This document shows, one piece after another, positions 17,213-25,460 of a stretch of DNA of 57,849 nt. Each line of letters starts with the position of its first letter. The stretch's first letter is position 1. The notes under the pieces were generated by a model. That model worked only from the letters and a program-made list of their open reading frames with translations. It did not search any database and was not told the origin of the DNA. The position numbers and the translations under genes were made by a program. Source of the stretch: Succinatimonas sp. UBA6849 (GTDB taxonomy: Bacteria; Pseudomonadota; Gammaproteobacteria; Enterobacterales; Succinivibrionaceae); contig DKDL01000078.1 of NCBI GenBank assembly GCA_002449335.1, positions 6,833 through 64,681 of the forward strand, given 5' to 3'.

Positions 17213-17899
17213 TTATTCAATCAGTGCTGCTTTTGAACCGTCATTAGGTTCTGCTGCAGGATCACCGTCTATAATGTCAAAATTTCCAAATGCCTTTAAA
17301 GTACCATTGATGCCTTGGCAATAAATATTGCAGAATTTGAATTCTTTACCTTTTACATCTGAATCTAAGTCAGATACAGCAACACCTTTTTCCTTTGCCA
17401 CAGACTCTAAATATTTGTCATAAATTTCGTCTTCTGTATAAGATATCTCAGATCTTAACTCTGCCTCTGTTAGCTCTCTTTGAGCTTCATTCCAGAAAGT
17501 TATTCTGTTTTTTGAAATGTAGCTGTAGCCATTGAACTTATAGTCAGTTACAACGTCATTGTCATCAAACTTAAAGATGGCATTTTTAATAACAAAAGGT
17601 GTAGATTTTGAGCCTAAACCGAGAGTAAACATGCTCTTAGCGATGTTTTTGCCAGCACTTGCCCAAGTGCTTGTCCTTAACATGAAACCAGCTACTTTCT
17701 TATGATCATCTTTTGTTTTACCAATAACAAAAGGAGTACCCAACATTGCTCTTAAATCGGATAGAGTGGTCTGATTCTTTGTTACGTTCTGCTCAATCTT
17801 TGTAACGTTAACAGTCTTTGATTGAACCGTAGAGTTAACACATCCTGTTAATAACAAAGATGCAGCTCCTAGCAGTAATAGAAGAGACTTAAATTTCAT
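17213..17899 (-). CDS. putative lipoprotein, paralog of the downstream gene
   Basis: Unassigned lipoprotein of 228 residues from the ATG at 17899, which has a GAGG site 6 bases upstream; four earlier codons in frame are unlikely to be used. The signal peptide ends in LTGC (Cys 20). The mature part carries VQSKTVNVTKIEQNVTKNQ, LRAMLGTPFVIGKTKDD, a Ser/Ala/Gly-rich hydrophobic stretch, two late cysteines (CNIYC) and a terminal EPNDGSKAAL. The tandem arrangement with the 16432-17124 gene indicates a local duplication followed by divergence. Function unknown. Confidence 0.75.
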   Translation of the reverse strand: MKFKSLLLLLGAASLLLTGCVNSTVQSKTVNVTKIEQNVTKNQTTLSDLRAMLGTPFVIGKTKDDHKKVAGFMLRTSTWASAGKNIAKSMFTLGLGSKSTPFVIKNAIFKFDDNDVVTDYKFNGYSYISKNRITFWNEAQRELTEAELRSEISYTEDEIYDKYLESVAKEKGVAVSDLDSDVKGKEFKFCNIYCQGINGTLKAFGNFDIIDGDPAAEPNDGSKAALIE

Positions 17900-18378
17900 T
17901 TCATACCTCAAAATAGATTTGGACTAAAAAGTCCTAGTTATAAAGGAATAGTAGTTATAAAAGAATAGTTGTTCTTTGCACCTAGTATACAGGAAAAGAA
18001 CTTATGCTATTGTAAAAAACTCATTAAAGTTCGGTAAGATTAAATAGCTTGTAGTCCTTTCTACACAATGTACTTTTAGCTTTTGTTATTCCCATTCGAC
18101 AGGGTAAGGTTTGAACAGACTTTTTTCGACAGTTGTAATAATGCTACTTTGACAGTTGAATTTCGACAGTTGTAATAATGTTACTTTGACAGTTATATTT
18201 CGACAGTTGTACTAATGTGTAATTACTCTCATACCTATCGTGATTTCCCTTCTGATACAGGCTATTTAAAGTGCAGATGATTTTAATTTCCTATTCAGCG
18301 TTAAAAATGCGATAATAGTGGGTTATCTATAATTGTAATTTTTGGACATCAAGTCCTTTTAGATACTGGTATATATCG
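17900..18378. other. 479-bp intergenic region upstream of pheS
   Basis: This region separates the leftward lipoprotein genes from pheST. It holds the 37-bp tandem repeat (18124-18217), a TATAAT box at 18328-18333 without a good -35, and a weak GGAC/GTCC hairpin at 18344-18356 followed by TTTT. A 12-codon reading frame at 18277 contains no Phe codons, so the pheM-type leader peptide of enteric pheST is not present. Confidence 0.5.
18124..18217 (+). repeat. 37-bp tandem repeat (2.5 copies) with promoter-like units
   Basis: Two full 37-bp units (18124-18160 and 18161-18197) differ at few positions, and a partial third follows (18198-18217). Each starts TTTCGACAGTTGTA and contains a TAATAATG or CTAATG. 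The full units end with TTTGACAGTT. The TTGACA of one unit lies 18 bp before the TAATAA/TACTAA of the next, so the array reads as overlapping sigma-70-like promoters pointing toward pheS. Confidence 0.75.
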
Positions 18379-19362
18379 ATGGACAAGTTAGAAGAAGCCA
18401 AGTTAAATGGCGTTGCAGCAGCAAATAACGCAAAAGATCTTCAAGAGTTAGATGCTGTTCGTGTTAATTTTTTAGGTAAAAAAGGCGAATTTGCTGCCTT
18501 TATGAGAGAGCTTGGCAAGCTGTCAGCTGAAGAGCGTCCTCAGCGTGGTGCTGTTATCAATGAAGCAAAGCAGGCTGTTGTAGAGGCTGTTGAAGCACGC
18601 AGAGCTCAGATTGAAAAAGCAGCTTTAGAAGAAAAACTATCTAAAGAGACTGTAGATATTTCTCTTCCAGGTCGCAAGAGAGAACTTGGAAATGAGCACC
18701 CAATTAGCCGTACTATTGAAAGAATTAAAGAGATCTTTGGTTCAATGGGCTTCTCAGTTGTTGGTGGTCCTGAAATTGAGGATGATTACCACAACTTCGA
18801 TGCTTTAAATCTTCCACCAAATCACCCTGCACGTTCTTCACAGGATACTTTCTCTGTAGAAAACGGTCTTCTATTACGTTCTCAGACTTCATCTGTTCAG
18901 GTAAGAACTATGGAGACTCAGAAACCACCTATCAGAATTATTGCTCCTGGTCGTGTATATCGTAACGACTACGATATGACCCACACTCCAATGTTCCACC
19001 AGGTTGAAGGTCTGTTAGTTGAAGAACATACTTCATTTGCTGAGTTAAAAGGTGTTTTAAACGAGTTCTTATTAAAGTTCTTCGAAGAAGAACTAGAGGT
19101 TCGTTTCCGTCCTTCATTCTTCCCATTCACAGAACCTTCAGCAGAAGTTGATCTGCGCAGAAAAGGTGGCAAGTGGCTTGAAGTTTTAGGTTGCGGTATG
19201 GTTCATCCAAATGTACTTCGCAATGTAGGTATCGATACAGATAAGTATGTTGGTTATGCTTTTGGTATGGGCGTAGAGCGTTTGACTATGCTTCGTTATG
19301 GCGTAAATGACTTACGCGCATTCTTTGAAAATGATCTGCGTTTCTTAAAGCAGTTTGCCTAG
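18379..19362 (+). CDS. pheS: phenylalanyl-tRNA synthetase alpha subunit
   Basis: Class II aminoacyl-tRNA synthetase alpha chain, 327 residues as in E. coli. An N-terminal coiled-coil arm (residues 1-90, LGKKGEFAAFMRELGKL) precedes the catalytic domain, with HPARSSQDTF, motif 2 RVYRNDYDMTHTPMFHQVEG and motif 3 GMGVERLTMLRYGVNDLR. The start lacks a strong ribosome site. It is 32 bases upstream of pheT, forming the usual pheST pair, without the rplT-pheM context seen in enterics. Confidence 0.97.
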   Translation: MDKLEEAKLNGVAAANNAKDLQELDAVRVNFLGKKGEFAAFMRELGKLSAEERPQRGAVINEAKQAVVEAVEARRAQIEKAALEEKLSKETVDISLPGRKRELGNEHPISRTIERIKEIFGSMGFSVVGGPEIEDDYHNFDALNLPPNHPARSSQDTFSVENGLLLRSQTSSVQVRTMETQKPPIRIIAPGRVYRNDYDMTHTPMFHQVEGLLVEEHTSFAELKGVLNEFLLKFFEEELEVRFRPSFFPFTEPSAEVDLRRKGGKWLEVLGCGMVHPNVLRNVGIDTDKYVGYAFGMGVERLTMLRYGVNDLRAFFENDLRFLKQFA

Positions 19363-19394
19363 TACATTAGCCTAATACAAGTTGGATAAAGAAA

Positions 19395-21773
19395 ATGATT
19401 TTCAATAAACAATGGATTGATGAGTGGGTTGAGAACAACCTAAGTGCAGAACAGTTATCTGACATGATCACCATGGCAGGTTTAGAGGTTGATTCTATAA
19501 GCCCTGTTGCTGACAACTTCGATAAAGTTGTAGTAGGCAAAGTTTTAGAGTGTGTTCCACATCCTGATTCAGACCACATGCACGTAACTAAAGTTGATGT
19601 TGGTAATGGTCAGGTTTTCCAGATCGTATGTGGTGCTCACAACTGCCGTGAAGGTTTAAAGGTTTGCTGTTCTTTAATCGGTGCTCATGTAAATGGCATC
19701 ACCATTAAGAAAGCAAAACTTCGTGGAGTTGAGTCAAATGGAATGCTCTGCTCATACAAAGAGTTAGGTATGGCAGAAGAGTCTGATGGTATCGTAGAGT
19801 TACCTGAAGACGCTCCACTTGGTATGGATATTCGTGAATACTTCAAGTTAAACGATAACGTAATCGATGTTGATTTAACTTCAAACCGTCCAGACTGCTT
19901 GGGTATCTGCGGTATCGCTCGCGAAGTTGCTGTGCTTTTAGGTAAAGAGTTCAAGTACCCAGAGGTTAAGAGTGTAGCTCCTGAGATTCAGGATGTCTTC
20001 CCAGTTGAAGTTGAAGATAAAGATGCTTGCCCACGCTATATCGACAGAGTAATTCGTGGTGTAAATCAGAAAGCTAAATCACCATTATGGATGGTTGAGA
20101 AATTACGTCGCTGTGGTATCCGTTCTGTATCTCCAATCGTTGACGTAACCAATTACGTAATGCTTGAGTACAGCCAGCCATTACACTCATTTGATTTAAA
20201 CAAATTAAATGACAAGATTGTTGTACGTAAAGCTCATAAAGACGAGCCAATCACCGTTCTTTCAGGTGAAGAGATTAAGTTAAAGGACAACACCTTAATT
20301 ATCGCTGATAACAAAGGTCCTGTAGCTTTAGCTGGTATCTTTGGTGGTCTAAACTCAGGCATTGATGAGAACACTACTGATGTTTTATTAGAGTCAGCAT
20401 TCTTCTCACCTGATGCAATCAAGGGTAGAGCTCGTCAGTACGGTTTAGATACTGATGCTTCTCACCGTTTCGAGCGCGGTGTTGATCATGACAATCAGCT
20501 ACGTGCTATGGAAAGAGCAACTCAGTTGTTAATTGAGATTGCAGGTGGTAAAGCAGGTCCTGTAAACGAAGTTGTAGCACAAGATAAGATCCCAGTACAC
20601 AAGCCAATTACTCTGCGCTTATCAAAGCTGTACAAGGTATTAGGTGAGACCATTGATGAGAACACTGTATATACCATCTTAAAGAATCTTGAGTTAAATC
20701 CTGTTAAGGTTGACGGCGGTTTCACTGCTGTAAGCCCAAGCTTCAGATTTGATATTGCAATTGAAGAGGATTTAATCGAAGAAGTTGCTCGTATCTACGG
20801 TTATGACAACATTCCTAATGCAACTCCTGTAAGTGAGCTTTACATGGTTCATGAGAAAGAAGAAGTTGTATTAGACAGACAGATTAAGAAGGCTTTAGTT
20901 GATGTAGGTTACAATGAGGCTATTACTTACTCATTTACCGATCCTAAAGTTTTATCAGAGTTCTCTGATATCAAACCTTTAATGCTGACAACTCCTATTT
21001 CACCAGAATTATCAGCAATGCGTACAAGTTTATTAGCTGGTCTTTCAATTGTAGCTAAATACAATGCAAACCGTCAGCAGCGTAAAGTTCGTCTCTTTGA
21101 GCAGGGCTTACGTTATATCATCGATAAAGATGCTGAGAACGGTGTTCGTCAGGAAGCTATGATTGCAGGTATCTCTGTAGGTGACATTGACGATGAGTCA
21201 TGGACACAAAAGAGCAGAGCTGTAGACTTCTTTGATGTAAAGGGCGATGTTGAAGCTTTATTAGCTGTTACAGCTGATGCTGATGCATACACCTTTGCTC
21301 GTTCAAATGAGAAGTTCCTACACCCAGGCCAGAGCGCTGACATCTTTAAGAACGGCGTAAAGGTAGGCTTTGTTGGTATGCTTCACCCACTAACAGCTAA
21401 AGCATTAGGCTTCAAGCAGCACGTTGGTGTCTTTGAGTTATTACGTTCTGCTGTAGAAAAGAGAGTGGTTCCTGTATATCACCCAATTTCTAAGTTCCCA
21501 TCAGTACGTCGTGACTTTGCTTTTGTGATTGACAAGTCTGTACCAGTTGCTTCATTAACAGCTTTAATCAAGTCAGTTGGTGGTGCAATTGTTCAGGACG
21601 TTAAGATCTTCGACGTATTCGAGGATGAGTCTTTAGGTGATAAGCGTTCTGTAGCTTTAGGCGTAATTGCTCAGGATGTTGAACACACCTTAGAGGATGC
21701 TCAGATTGATGAGTTATCTTCAAAGATTGTTGAAGAAGCAAAGAACAAGTTCGGCGCAGTACTTCGTTCATAG
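19395..21773 (+). CDS. pheT: phenylalanyl-tRNA synthetase beta subunit
   Basis: Beta chain of the (alpha-beta)2 PheRS, 792 residues. Domains in order: an OB-fold tRNA-binding domain at about residues 39-150 (VLECVPHPDSDHMHVTKVDV), the B3/B4 editing domain (VDVTNYVMLEYSQPLHSFDL), B5, a catalytic-like core, and the C-terminal anticodon-binding FDX-ACB domain (FPSVRRDFAFVIDKSVP). No truncation. Its stop is followed almost immediately by the ribosome site of xseB. Confidence 0.97.
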   Translation: MIFNKQWIDEWVENNLSAEQLSDMITMAGLEVDSISPVADNFDKVVVGKVLECVPHPDSDHMHVTKVDVGNGQVFQIVCGAHNCREGLKVCCSLIGAHVNGITIKKAKLRGVESNGMLCSYKELGMAEESDGIVELPEDAPLGMDIREYFKLNDNVIDVDLTSNRPDCLGICGIAREVAVLLGKEFKYPEVKSVAPEIQDVFPVEVEDKDACPRYIDRVIRGVNQKAKSPLWMVEKLRRCGIRSVSPIVDVTNYVMLEYSQPLHSFDLNKLNDKIVVRKAHKDEPITVLSGEEIKLKDNTLIIADNKGPVALAGIFGGLNSGIDENTTDVLLESAFFSPDAIKGRARQYGLDTDASHRFERGVDHDNQLRAMERATQLLIEIAGGKAGPVNEVVAQDKIPVHKPITLRLSKLYKVLGETIDENTVYTILKNLELNPVKVDGGFTAVSPSFRFDIAIEEDLIEEVARIYGYDNIPNATPVSELYMVHEKEEVVLDRQIKKALVDVGYNEAITYSFTDPKVLSEFSDIKPLMLTTPISPELSAMRTSLLAGLSIVAKYNANRQQRKVRLFEQGLRYIIDKDAENGVRQEAMIAGISVGDIDDESWTQKSRAVDFFDVKGDVEALLAVTADADAYTFARSNEKFLHPGQSADIFKNGVKVGFVGMLHPLTAKALGFKQHVGVFELLRSAVEKRVVPVYHPISKFPSVRRDFAFVIDKSVPVASLTALIKSVGGAIVQDVKIFDVFEDESLGDKRSVALGVIAQDVEHTLEDAQIDELSSKIVEEAKNKFGAVLRS

Positions 21774-21784
21774 TGAGGATAAAA

Positions 21785-22078
21785 ATGGCTGCAAAACAGA
21801 TGACATCTCTTGAAGAGCGTTTGAAACAACTTGAAGAGTTAACCTCCAAATTAGAGGAAGGCAATCTTTCGATTGATGAGGCTATATCTGTTTACAGTCA
21901 GGGTATGGATCTGGCGGTATCCTGTAAGAAATCGCTAGATTCACTCTCACAAAAGATTACTGTTGCCCGTAAAAAGGCACAGCAGTCTTTATCTGATGAA
22001 GCATCATCAGACAGTGATGATGCTTTAGATGAACTTGAAGCTAAAAGCTCATCTAAATCAGGCGATTTACCATTTTAA
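21785..22078 (+). CDS. xseB: exodeoxyribonuclease VII small subunit
   Basis: Small subunit of the single-strand-specific exonuclease VII. 97 residues starting at the ATG at 21785, with GAGG 6 bases upstream; the in-frame GTG at 21773 has no ribosome site. The helical core SLEERLKQLEELTSKLEEG, then LSIDEAISVYSQGM, is the family signature. An acidic Ser/Asp-rich tail follows, longer than the E. coli protein of about 80 residues. The large subunit xseA is not in the window. Its stop codon lies within a 17-bp perfect hairpin. Confidence 0.93.
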   Translation: MAAKQMTSLEERLKQLEELTSKLEEGNLSIDEAISVYSQGMDLAVSCKKSLDSLSQKITVARKKAQQSLSDEASSDSDDALDELEAKSSSKSGDLPF

Positions 22079-22110
22079 GTAAAAGGACTTTATAGTCTTT
22101 TTACTTAAAA
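22073..22110. repeat. 17-bp perfect inverted repeat spanning the xseB stop
   Basis: Positions 22073-22089 pair with 22094-22110 along 17 bp (TTTTAAGTAAAAGGACT with AGTCTTTTTACTTAAAA, one G-T pair) around a TTAT loop. The left arm contains the TAA of xseB. No T-run follows, so this is not a standard terminator. Confidence 0.85.
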
Positions 22111-22158
22111 GTAATACGCATACGAACTTAAAATTTAACGTCTTTTAAAGAGAATAAA

Positions 22159-23046
22159 TTGGAACTTAAAGAATTTGCAAAAGATGTGGCTTCTAGAATT
22201 AACTCATTCATGGAGTCATACATAAACAAGTTTGATGATGATGCACCAGAGCTTAAAGAGTCCATGCGTTATGGTTTGCTTTTAGGTGGTAAAAGAGCGC
22301 GTCCTTTACTTGTTTATGCTACAGGCCTAGCTTTAGGTCAGAGTATTGAAAAACTTGACTATGCAGCAGCTGCAATTGAATGTGTGCATGCATATTCTTT
22401 AATTCATGATGACATGCCTGAAATGGACAACGACAAATTACGTCGTGGCCATGCTACAGTGCATGTAAAGTTTTCTCAGACTGTAGCTTTGTTAGCAGGT
22501 GATGCTCTGCAGACACTTGCTTTTGAAATTTTATCTGATGAAAAATCAGGTCTTTCAGACAGAGCTGTAGCTCAATTAACAAGATTACTATCTACAAAAG
22601 CTGGCTATCAAGGAATGTGTGGTGGTCAGGCAATTGATTTAGCTTCAGAAGGTAAACACTTATCTTTTGATGAATTGCGTCTATTACATTCAAAGAAAAC
22701 AGGTGCACTAATCAGAGCTGCCGTTCTAATGGGAGCTGCTTGCGCTGACAATGCTACCAAAGCTCAAATTGAGAAACTAGATGAGTACGCAAAGTGGACA
22801 GGTCTTGCTTTCCAGGTTTGGGACGATATCTTAGATGTGATTGGTGATACTGCTGTGATGGGAAAAACACAGGGCTCTGATATTTCTTTAGATAAGAGCA
22901 CATATCCTGCACTATTAGGTATCGATAAGGCTAAAGAGTTCGCTCATGAGTGTGCTCAAAAAGCTATAGCTTCATTAAAAGATCTGGCTATTGATACTTC
23001 TCTTTTAGAGCAATTTGCCTTATTTGCAGTAAATAGAGATCATTAA
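22159..23046 (+). CDS. ispA: farnesyl diphosphate synthase (geranyltranstransferase)
   Basis: Builds geranyl and farnesyl diphosphate from IPP and DMAPP. 295 residues with GGKRARPLL, the first Asp-rich motif HDDMPEMDND followed by LRRGHATVH, GYQGMCGGQAIDL, and the second Asp-rich motif FQVWDDILDVIGD. The start is a TTG with an AGAGA-like site upstream; an earlier ATG is not available in frame. It stands in the conserved xseB-ispA-dxs order, supplying precursors used by UppS downstream in the pathway. Confidence 0.95.
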   Translation: MELKEFAKDVASRINSFMESYINKFDDDAPELKESMRYGLLLGGKRARPLLVYATGLALGQSIEKLDYAAAAIECVHAYSLIHDDMPEMDNDKLRRGHATVHVKFSQTVALLAGDALQTLAFEILSDEKSGLSDRAVAQLTRLLSTKAGYQGMCGGQAIDLASEGKHLSFDELRLLHSKKTGALIRAAVLMGAACADNATKAQIEKLDEYAKWTGLAFQVWDDILDVIGDTAVMGKTQGSDISLDKSTYPALLGIDKAKEFAHECAQKAIASLKDLAIDTSLLEQFALFAVNRDH

Positions 23047-23050
23047 ATCC

Positions 23051-24934
23051 GTGACAGAAATTTCTACACCACTATTAGATAAGATCCACTCACCAAAAGA
23101 TTTGCGCAATCTTCCGGTTGAAGAATTGCCAAATGTTTGTTCTGAGGTTCGTTCTTATCTTGTGGATTCAGTCAGTAAGACAGCAGGTCATTTAGCATCA
23201 GGACTTGCTGTAGTTGAACTTACTACTGCACTTCATTATGTATTTAACACCCCTGATGACAAAATCGTTTGGGATGTTGGTCATCAGTCATATCCTCACA
23301 AGATCTTAACCGGACACAAAGATGAGTTAAGAACCATCAGACAAAAAGGTGGTCTGCATGCTTTTATCTGGAGAGGGGAGACTGAGTATGATCTCATTAG
23401 CACTGGTCATGCTTCTACCTCTATCGGTTCAGCTCTAGGATTAGCAGTCGCTCAAAAAGATCTTGGTACCCACAATAAAGTAGTTGCTGTCATTGGTGAT
23501 GGAGCACTCTCTGGTGGTGCTGCCTATGAAGCTTTAAATTGCGCCGGCTCTACTAAAGATCTTGATTTAATCGTTATCTTAAATGATAACGAGATGAGTA
23601 TCTCTAAAAACGTAGGCTCAGTTGCTCAGTACTTAGCTTCAATTCTTGCAAACCCTTATTACGTAAAATTCGTAGAAGGCGGTAAGAAAGTATTACAAAG
23701 TCTGCCTGCAATTAAACAATTAGCAGAAAAAGCTCAGGAACATGTAAAAGGCATGATCATGCCTGGTACTTTCTTTGAGGAGTTAGGCTTTAATTACATT
23801 GGACCTGTTGATGGTCATGATATTGCAGGTTTAGTTTCAATCCTGCAGAATGTAAGAAAGATTGGTGGATTGCAGTTAGTTCATGTTGTTACCAAAAAGG
23901 GTAAAGGCTATGAGCCTGCTGAAAAAGATCCAACCAAATACCATGGAGTTCCATCCTTTGATCCTGAATTAGGTATCACTGATAAAGATAAACATGGTCA
24001 AATCTCATTTTCTGAAGGCTTTGGCTCCTGGTTATGCGCAAGAGCTGAAAAAGACAAAAAACTGATTGGTATAACTCCAGCTATGCCATTAGGTTCTGGT
24101 ATGCAGAAGTTCTCTGAACTGTATCCTGATCAGTTCTATGATGTTGGTATTGCAGAGCAGCATGCTTTTGTCTTTGCTTCAGGACTAGCTGCAGGTGGTT
24201 TGCATCCTGTAGTTTCTATCTACTCAACTTTCCTGCAAAGAGCTTATGATGGTCTAATCCATGACATGGCAATTCAAGATCTGCCAATATTAGTGACAGT
24301 GGATAGAGGTGGTATTGTAGGTCCTGACGGTCCTACTCATCAGGGTATGTTTGATATAGCCTTCATGCGTTGCATACCAAATCTGGTGATCATGACCCCA
24401 TCAGACTTAAAAGAGCAGTTCTTGATGTTGAACACAGGCTATAAGTTAAACAAACCATGTGTTGTAAGATATGAAAGAACCAGTGATAACTCAAGTGTAA
24501 GTGGTCTGTCATTAGATGACACTATTGAAATAGGTAAGGGCAGATTACTTTTAGAAGGTAAAAAGATTGCAATCTGTGCCTTTGGCTCAATTGCAAAGAG
24601 AGTATTACCTGTAGCTCAAAAGTACAACCTGACTTTAGCTGATATGCGCTTTGTAAAGCCATTGGACGTTGAGCTTGTAAAGCAATTAGCCTCAACCCAT
24701 GACACTATTATTACCTTAGAAGAAGGTGTAGTTCATGGCGGTATTGGTCAGGAAATATTGGCGGTTGTTGAAGAGTTTAATGAAACTTTAGACAATTCTA
24801 AGACAAAAGCTAAAGTTATAGTAAAAGGTTTTGCTGATCACTTCATACTTGAAGGCACAAGAGATGAGTTGTTACATGACGAAGCTCTTGATAATGAGAG
24901 TATAGAAAATCTTGTACAAACAATTTTGAAATAA
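23051..24934 (+). CDS. dxs: 1-deoxy-D-xylulose-5-phosphate synthase
   Basis: Thiamine-diphosphate enzyme condensing pyruvate and glyceraldehyde-3-phosphate in the first step of the MEP isoprenoid pathway. 627 residues. Visible motifs are WDVGHQSYPHKILTG, the ThDP motif GDGALSGGAAYEALN ending in NDNEMSIS, the transketolase-type DVGIAEQHAF with catalytic Glu, and DRGGIVGPDGPTHQG. It starts with GTG 4 bases after ispA, without a clear ribosome site, so translation is probably coupled. dxr, the next enzyme, lies at 44873-46063. Confidence 0.96.
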   Translation: MTEISTPLLDKIHSPKDLRNLPVEELPNVCSEVRSYLVDSVSKTAGHLASGLAVVELTTALHYVFNTPDDKIVWDVGHQSYPHKILTGHKDELRTIRQKGGLHAFIWRGETEYDLISTGHASTSIGSALGLAVAQKDLGTHNKVVAVIGDGALSGGAAYEALNCAGSTKDLDLIVILNDNEMSISKNVGSVAQYLASILANPYYVKFVEGGKKVLQSLPAIKQLAEKAQEHVKGMIMPGTFFEELGFNYIGPVDGHDIAGLVSILQNVRKIGGLQLVHVVTKKGKGYEPAEKDPTKYHGVPSFDPELGITDKDKHGQISFSEGFGSWLCARAEKDKKLIGITPAMPLGSGMQKFSELYPDQFYDVGIAEQHAFVFASGLAAGGLHPVVSIYSTFLQRAYDGLIHDMAIQDLPILVTVDRGGIVGPDGPTHQGMFDIAFMRCIPNLVIMTPSDLKEQFLMLNTGYKLNKPCVVRYERTSDNSSVSGLSLDDTIEIGKGRLLLEGKKIAICAFGSIAKRVLPVAQKYNLTLADMRFVKPLDVELVKQLASTHDTIITLEEGVVHGGIGQEILAVVEEFNETLDNSKTKAKVIVKGFADHFILEGTRDELLHDEALDNESIENLVQTILK

Positions 24935-24963
24935 GAATAGATCTTTATAGAAAAAGGATAGAT

Positions 24964-25452
24964 ATGCCATCATTTGATATTGTTTCTAAATTAAAGAAAG
25001 ATGAAGTTCAAAATGCCGTTGATAATGCAAATCGTGAACTTCAGACTCGCTATGATTTCAGAGGCGTTGAAGCTTCTTATAACTTCGATAAAACTAAAAA
25101 CGAAGTAAAGCTAGAAGCTGATGAGGAATTTCAGATCCAGCAGATGGATGACATTCTAAGACAAAAGCTCATCAAGCGTAACATTGAAGCTACAGCAGCT
25201 GAGTTTAAAGAGATCACACGTTCAGGCAAGAAATCAATTCAGTTAGTATCTTTTAAAGAAGGTATTGATAAAGAACTTGCTAAAAAGATCATCAAGCAGA
25301 TCAAAGATGCCAAGTTAAAAGTTGATGCTAAGATCAATGATGACATCATCAGAGTAACCGGCAAAAAGAGAGATGATCTGCAGGCTACTATCGCTCTAGT
25401 TAGAGGTTCTAAAATCGAACAGCCTCTACAGTACGAGAATTTCAGAGACTAA
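24964..25452 (+). CDS. yajQ: YajQ family nucleotide-binding protein
   Basis: Small (162 residues) two-domain alpha/beta protein of the YajQ/DUF520 family. Members bind nucleotides, and in some pathogens cyclic di-GMP; the role in this organism is unknown. Signature stretches are MPSFDIVSKL, NRELQTRYDFRG, the central KRNIEATAAEF, and the terminal QPLQYENFRD. Ribosome site AAAGGA about 7 bases upstream. Confidence 0.93.
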   Translation: MPSFDIVSKLKKDEVQNAVDNANRELQTRYDFRGVEASYNFDKTKNEVKLEADEEFQIQQMDDILRQKLIKRNIEATAAEFKEITRSGKKSIQLVSFKEGIDKELAKKIIKQIKDAKLKVDAKINDDIIRVTGKKRDDLQATIALVRGSKIEQPLQYENFRD

Positions 25453-25460
25453 CTAACAGT

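Noticed and set aside
18277..18315. Leader peptide for pheST attenuation
   Set aside because: The 12-codon frame (MILISYSALKMR) has no Phe codons and no ribosome site, and the nearby GGAC/GTCC stem is only 4 bp.
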